Shown here: one piece after another, positions 61,526 through 64,000 of the stretch
Layout of the letters: every line of letters begins with the position of its first letter
Position numbering within the stretch: position 1 is the stretch's first letter
Assembly (NCBI RefSeq): GCF_035582795.1
Contig: NC_134373.1
Span: 12,077,501-12,141,500, forward strand
Source: Mycteria americana
Taxonomy: Eukaryota; Chordata; Aves; Ciconiiformes; Ciconiidae
Reading direction: 5' to 3'
Length of the DNA: 64,000 nucleotides
Notes under the pieces: generated by a model
What the model was told of the DNA's origin: nothing
What the model saw: the letters and a program-made list of their open reading frames with translations, nothing else
Databases searched by the model: none
Position numbers and translations under genes: made by a program

Positions 61526-61830
61526 AAGGGGAGGAGTTCATTGCAATGTTAAACCTGATGGTCTGGTCCAAAGGGACCAGGGGTGGAGACTGTAATGGAA
61601 ATATCTTTAAATTGTTGTAACCTGGGATTTGAGTTGCATGTTATGGGAATTACTATAGCAGGACCCCTTGTTGCTAGCCAGGCTAGGAGCAAGGGGAGGA
61701 GTTCATTGCAATGTTAAACGCTATATCCTGGCGCAAAGGGACCAGAGGTAGAGATTGTAATGGATATACCTTTAAATTGTTGTAACCCATGATTTGAGTT
61801 GCATGTTACAGGAATTGTTACATGTGCAGG
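61524..61830 (+). repeat. 165-bp tandem duplication inside the LTR element
   Basis: GCAAGGGGAGGAGTTCATTG starts both at about 61524 and at about 61689. Both copies continue through a TTAAATTGTTGTAACC block and GAGTTGCATGTTA. The second copy is slightly shorter and diverges after about 61820. Confidence 0.85.
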
Positions 61831-62106
61831 AGTGACCCTACCTGAGCTGGCTTTGGTGCCCAATAACTCCAAGAAACACATCACCTCTCCTGTTCTGAGT
61901 GACCACCATAAGAGATGGAGCCCAAAGTCATGGACTAAATGAACTCAGTGGACATTTTGTGGACATTTATGGACATTTTACAGGGGTGGTCCATAGACTA
62001 AGGGAATTATATCTGTGTATTATATCTTAGGATGGGAAGGGTGATGGTGGGTAATGAGAATGTATTGGATAGTGCGAGACTGAGCATGACATAAATGGCA
62101 TGGAAT

Positions 62107-62119
62107 AAGGGGTGGAGAA
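62107..62119 (+). other. Polypurine tract of the LTR element
   Basis: AAGGGGTGGAGAA, purine-rich with one T, directly abuts the TG of the 3' LTR, as expected for the plus-strand primer of reverse transcription. Confidence 0.75.
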
Positions 62120-62684
62120 TGTGCTGGTTTTGGCTGGGATAGAGTTAATTTTCTTCATAGTAGCTAGTATGGGGCTATGTGTTGGATTTGTGCTGAAAAC
62201 AGTGTTGATAATACAGAGATGTTTTAGTTGTTTGCTGCACTGGTCAAGGACTTTTCAGCTTCCCATGCTCTGCCAGGTGCAGAAGAAGCTGGGAGGGGAC
62301 ACAGCCAGGATAGTTGATCCAAACTGACCAAAGGGCTATTCCATACCATATGGCGTCATGCTCAGTATATAAAGCTGGGGAAGAAGAAGGAAGAGGGGGA
62401 TGTTCGGAGTGATGGCGTTTGTCTTCCCAAGTAACCATTACGCGTGATGGAGCCCTGCTTTCCTGGAGATGGCTGAACACCTGCCTGCCCATGGGAAGGA
62501 GTGAATGAATTCCTTGTTTTGCTTTGCTTGCCTGAGCGGCTTTTGCTTTCCCTACTAAACTGTCTTTATCTCAACCCACGTGTTTTCTCACTTTTACTCT
62601 TCTGATTCTCTCCCCCATCCCACCAGGGGGGAGTGACTGAGTGGCTGTGTGAGCTTAGTTGCTGGCTGGGGTTAAACCACGACA
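62120..62684 (+). repeat. 3' LTR
   Basis: A 565-bp LTR starting TGTGCTGGTTTTGGCTGGG and ending AACCACGACA, with its TATA box at 62366-62373. It differs from the 5' LTR by some 40 substitutions and small indels, many of them at CpG sites and most in the second half. Confidence 0.94.
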
Positions 62685-62689
62685 AGTGT
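62685..62689. repeat. Target-site duplication, right copy (AGTGT)
   Basis: Exact copy of 60236-60240, directly after the terminal CA of the 3' LTR. Confidence 0.85.
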
Positions 62690-63897
62690 TTAAATGTGTA
62701 GATTACAATATTGAAACATAATTCCCAGCATTATCGCACTTACAAGATATTTACATACAAATAATACACAGGCTTTTCTTTGAATTTTACACCATCTTCT
62801 GAATTTCCACATAACGCTTCCTTTAACATCAACAAATTATGTACCTGTGAACTGAGAGCATGTTACATCCAAATATTCCTTAACTAATTTCATATTTTTC
62901 CTTAATGCTCACAGATTTAAAATTTCTCTGTATAAGCCAATATCTGATTTATTAAATACAAAAGGTAAAAATAACGTTGATAATAAGATTTATGATTATA
63001 CGATAAATACTGAGATTTATGCACTTTAAAAAAAAAAAAAAGGAAAACCCCAACAATCAAAGTCTTGTATTATTCAAGACCTTTGTAGGTAAAGTAAATT
63101 ACTTAAGTGGGAAATCCTGACATACCTAAGATGTTTGAAATACCAGTTTTGGAACTCCTCTTGTAGCAATAAAATACTCTTCAACTTTTGTAAAAATACT
63201 TGATTACTGTCCTAATTTACCATTTATTTTGGCATCCCTGTTAATTAGGAATGAATCATCAAAGAGGAAAAGTACCAATTAATCATAATACATTTTCAAT
63301 TTCATAGTAAGTTTTTCTGTAGCCAATTATCTACTGTCATTTTTAATAACCATTTATAAAGAAATGGCCTTATTGTACATTAAGAATCTCTTAAGAAACA
63401 TTAGAAATGCTATTGTTAGAGAAGCAAAAAAAAAAAGTCATAAACAAAGAAAAAATTACTTAGTTGTTCAACTACTCTTAATTCATTCTGATCTTCAGAA
63501 TATTTAGAAACGAGCTTCTACTCACACAGAAAAAGAATTACTTCAGGAAATTGTTATGGCTTGGATAGACTACTCCAGCATTCTGAAGAGTCTGACTCCC
63601 ATTTTATTTAAGTGTTGTTTTCAAACAAAACAAATTGACTAGTCTTCATACTGCTGTCAGTCATACACTTGTGACCCTCAAATATTTCAGAATCAAAGCA
63701 TCCTCCTCGAAAACTGGAAGAGATACTCGAACCTGAGGACAACTGAAATGATTTAACAGCAGCAGCATGGGTGTGGGGGTAAGTACAGGAAACAGTTGAT
63801 GTAAGTGCTCTGAACTGCCTGTGCTTAAACTAAAAGATTATGTTTTTCAATTGCAGATAAATGGTTCAATTGTAAGTAAAAATTTTTATAAAAGTAC

Positions 63898-64000
63898 CTC
63901 AGGAACTGCAGCTTCCACTAGGAGAGGAGGAGGTATACATCCACTTTCCTGGGTAATCCCTATTGGCTGATAAATGACTTCAGATGGTTGCAGATACAAG
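63898..64000 (-). CDS. BOLL: BOLL (boule-like), exon cut by the window end
   Basis: The partial exon encodes LYLQPSEVIYQPIGITQESG, then CIPPPLLVEAAVPE, matching human BOLL (LYLQPSEVIYQP... VPPPLSLMETSVPE). This is the proline/glutamine-rich region after the DAZ repeat. The donor is GTACTT after GAG, in phase 0, leading to the exon at 59860-59934. The acceptor lies beyond 64000. The upstream RRM-coding exons are outside the window. Confidence 0.94.

Larger units (their letters stand above)
60241..62684 (+). mobile_element. Complete non-autonomous LTR retroelement (endogenous retrovirus-derived)
   Basis: A 2444-bp element with 5' LTR 60241-60806, internal region 60807-62119 and 3' LTR 62120-62684, bounded by TG...CA ends and a 5-bp AGTGT duplication. 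A primer binding site and purine tract are present. The 1313-bp internal region has no gag, protease, pol or env reading frame and consists largely of tandem repeats. It must have moved using enzymes from another element. The LTRs are roughly 90-93% identical by eye, so the insertion is not recent. The LTR type is one I associate with abundant neoavian ERV families; the exact family name needs a repeat library. Confidence 0.93.
59935..63897 (-). other. BOLL: BOLL intron carrying an LTR element
   Basis: A 4-kb intron with a GTACTT donor. Some 2.44 kb of it (60241-62684) is an LTR retroelement in antisense orientation to BOLL. The remainder is AT-rich with no further exon seen. Confidence 0.85.

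Noticed and set aside
61035..61571. 178-codon open frame on the - strand inside the LTR element
   Set aside because: It runs antisense through the minisatellite; the open frame follows from the repeat unit lacking stops in that frame and resembles no retroviral protein.
1..64000. CRISPR arrays, prokaryotic operons, tRNA or rRNA genes
   Set aside because: No regularly spaced repeats, operon-like gene packing, cloverleaf or rRNA sequence was seen; the window is avian nuclear DNA.

Overview
The window is vertebrate nuclear DNA, almost certainly from a bird (probably Neoaves). It is AT-rich with small exons spread through long introns. It carries two CR1 LINE copies, one ending in the typical avian CR1 3' end, and an LTR pair of a type I recognise as common in neoavian genomes. 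Three neighbouring genes match the order MOB4 - RFTN2 - BOLL known from human chromosome 2q33. No bacterial, phage or CRISPR-type system is present.

Layout: (1) 1-1332, + strand: the last two coding exons of MOB4 (phocein). (2) 1333-9318: the tail-to-tail interval holding the 3' UTRs of MOB4 (+) and RFTN2 (-), with a striking 121-bp imperfect palindrome at 7943-8063. (3) 9319-41453, - strand: all coding exons of RFTN2 (raftlin-2). I could join nine exons with consistent splice sites and phases into a 507-residue reading frame. Intron 7 holds an unexplained exon-like 119-bp segment (19421-19539) that is phase-compatible as an alternative to exon 7. Other introns hold a CR1 fragment, a 91-bp dispersed direct repeat and several hairpins. 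(4) 41454-50843: the region upstream of RFTN2, where I see no gene; human MARS2 sits in the corresponding place but no such reading frame is visible. (5) 50844-64000, - strand: the 3' part of BOLL (boule-like RNA-binding protein), with two clear C-terminal exons and a candidate terminal exon. Its introns carry a 1.76-kb CR1 with a broken reverse transcriptase and a 2.44-kb complete LTR element with paired LTRs, tRNA-Lys-type primer site and 5-bp target duplication, but no gag or pol.

The three genes do not form a functional unit. MOB4 is a STRIPAK-complex scaffold protein, RFTN2 a lipidated membrane-raft protein and BOLL a germ-cell translational regulator. Their adjacency is conserved synteny. 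Gene names rest on recognising the encoded peptides from memory of the vertebrate orthologues; no database search was run.
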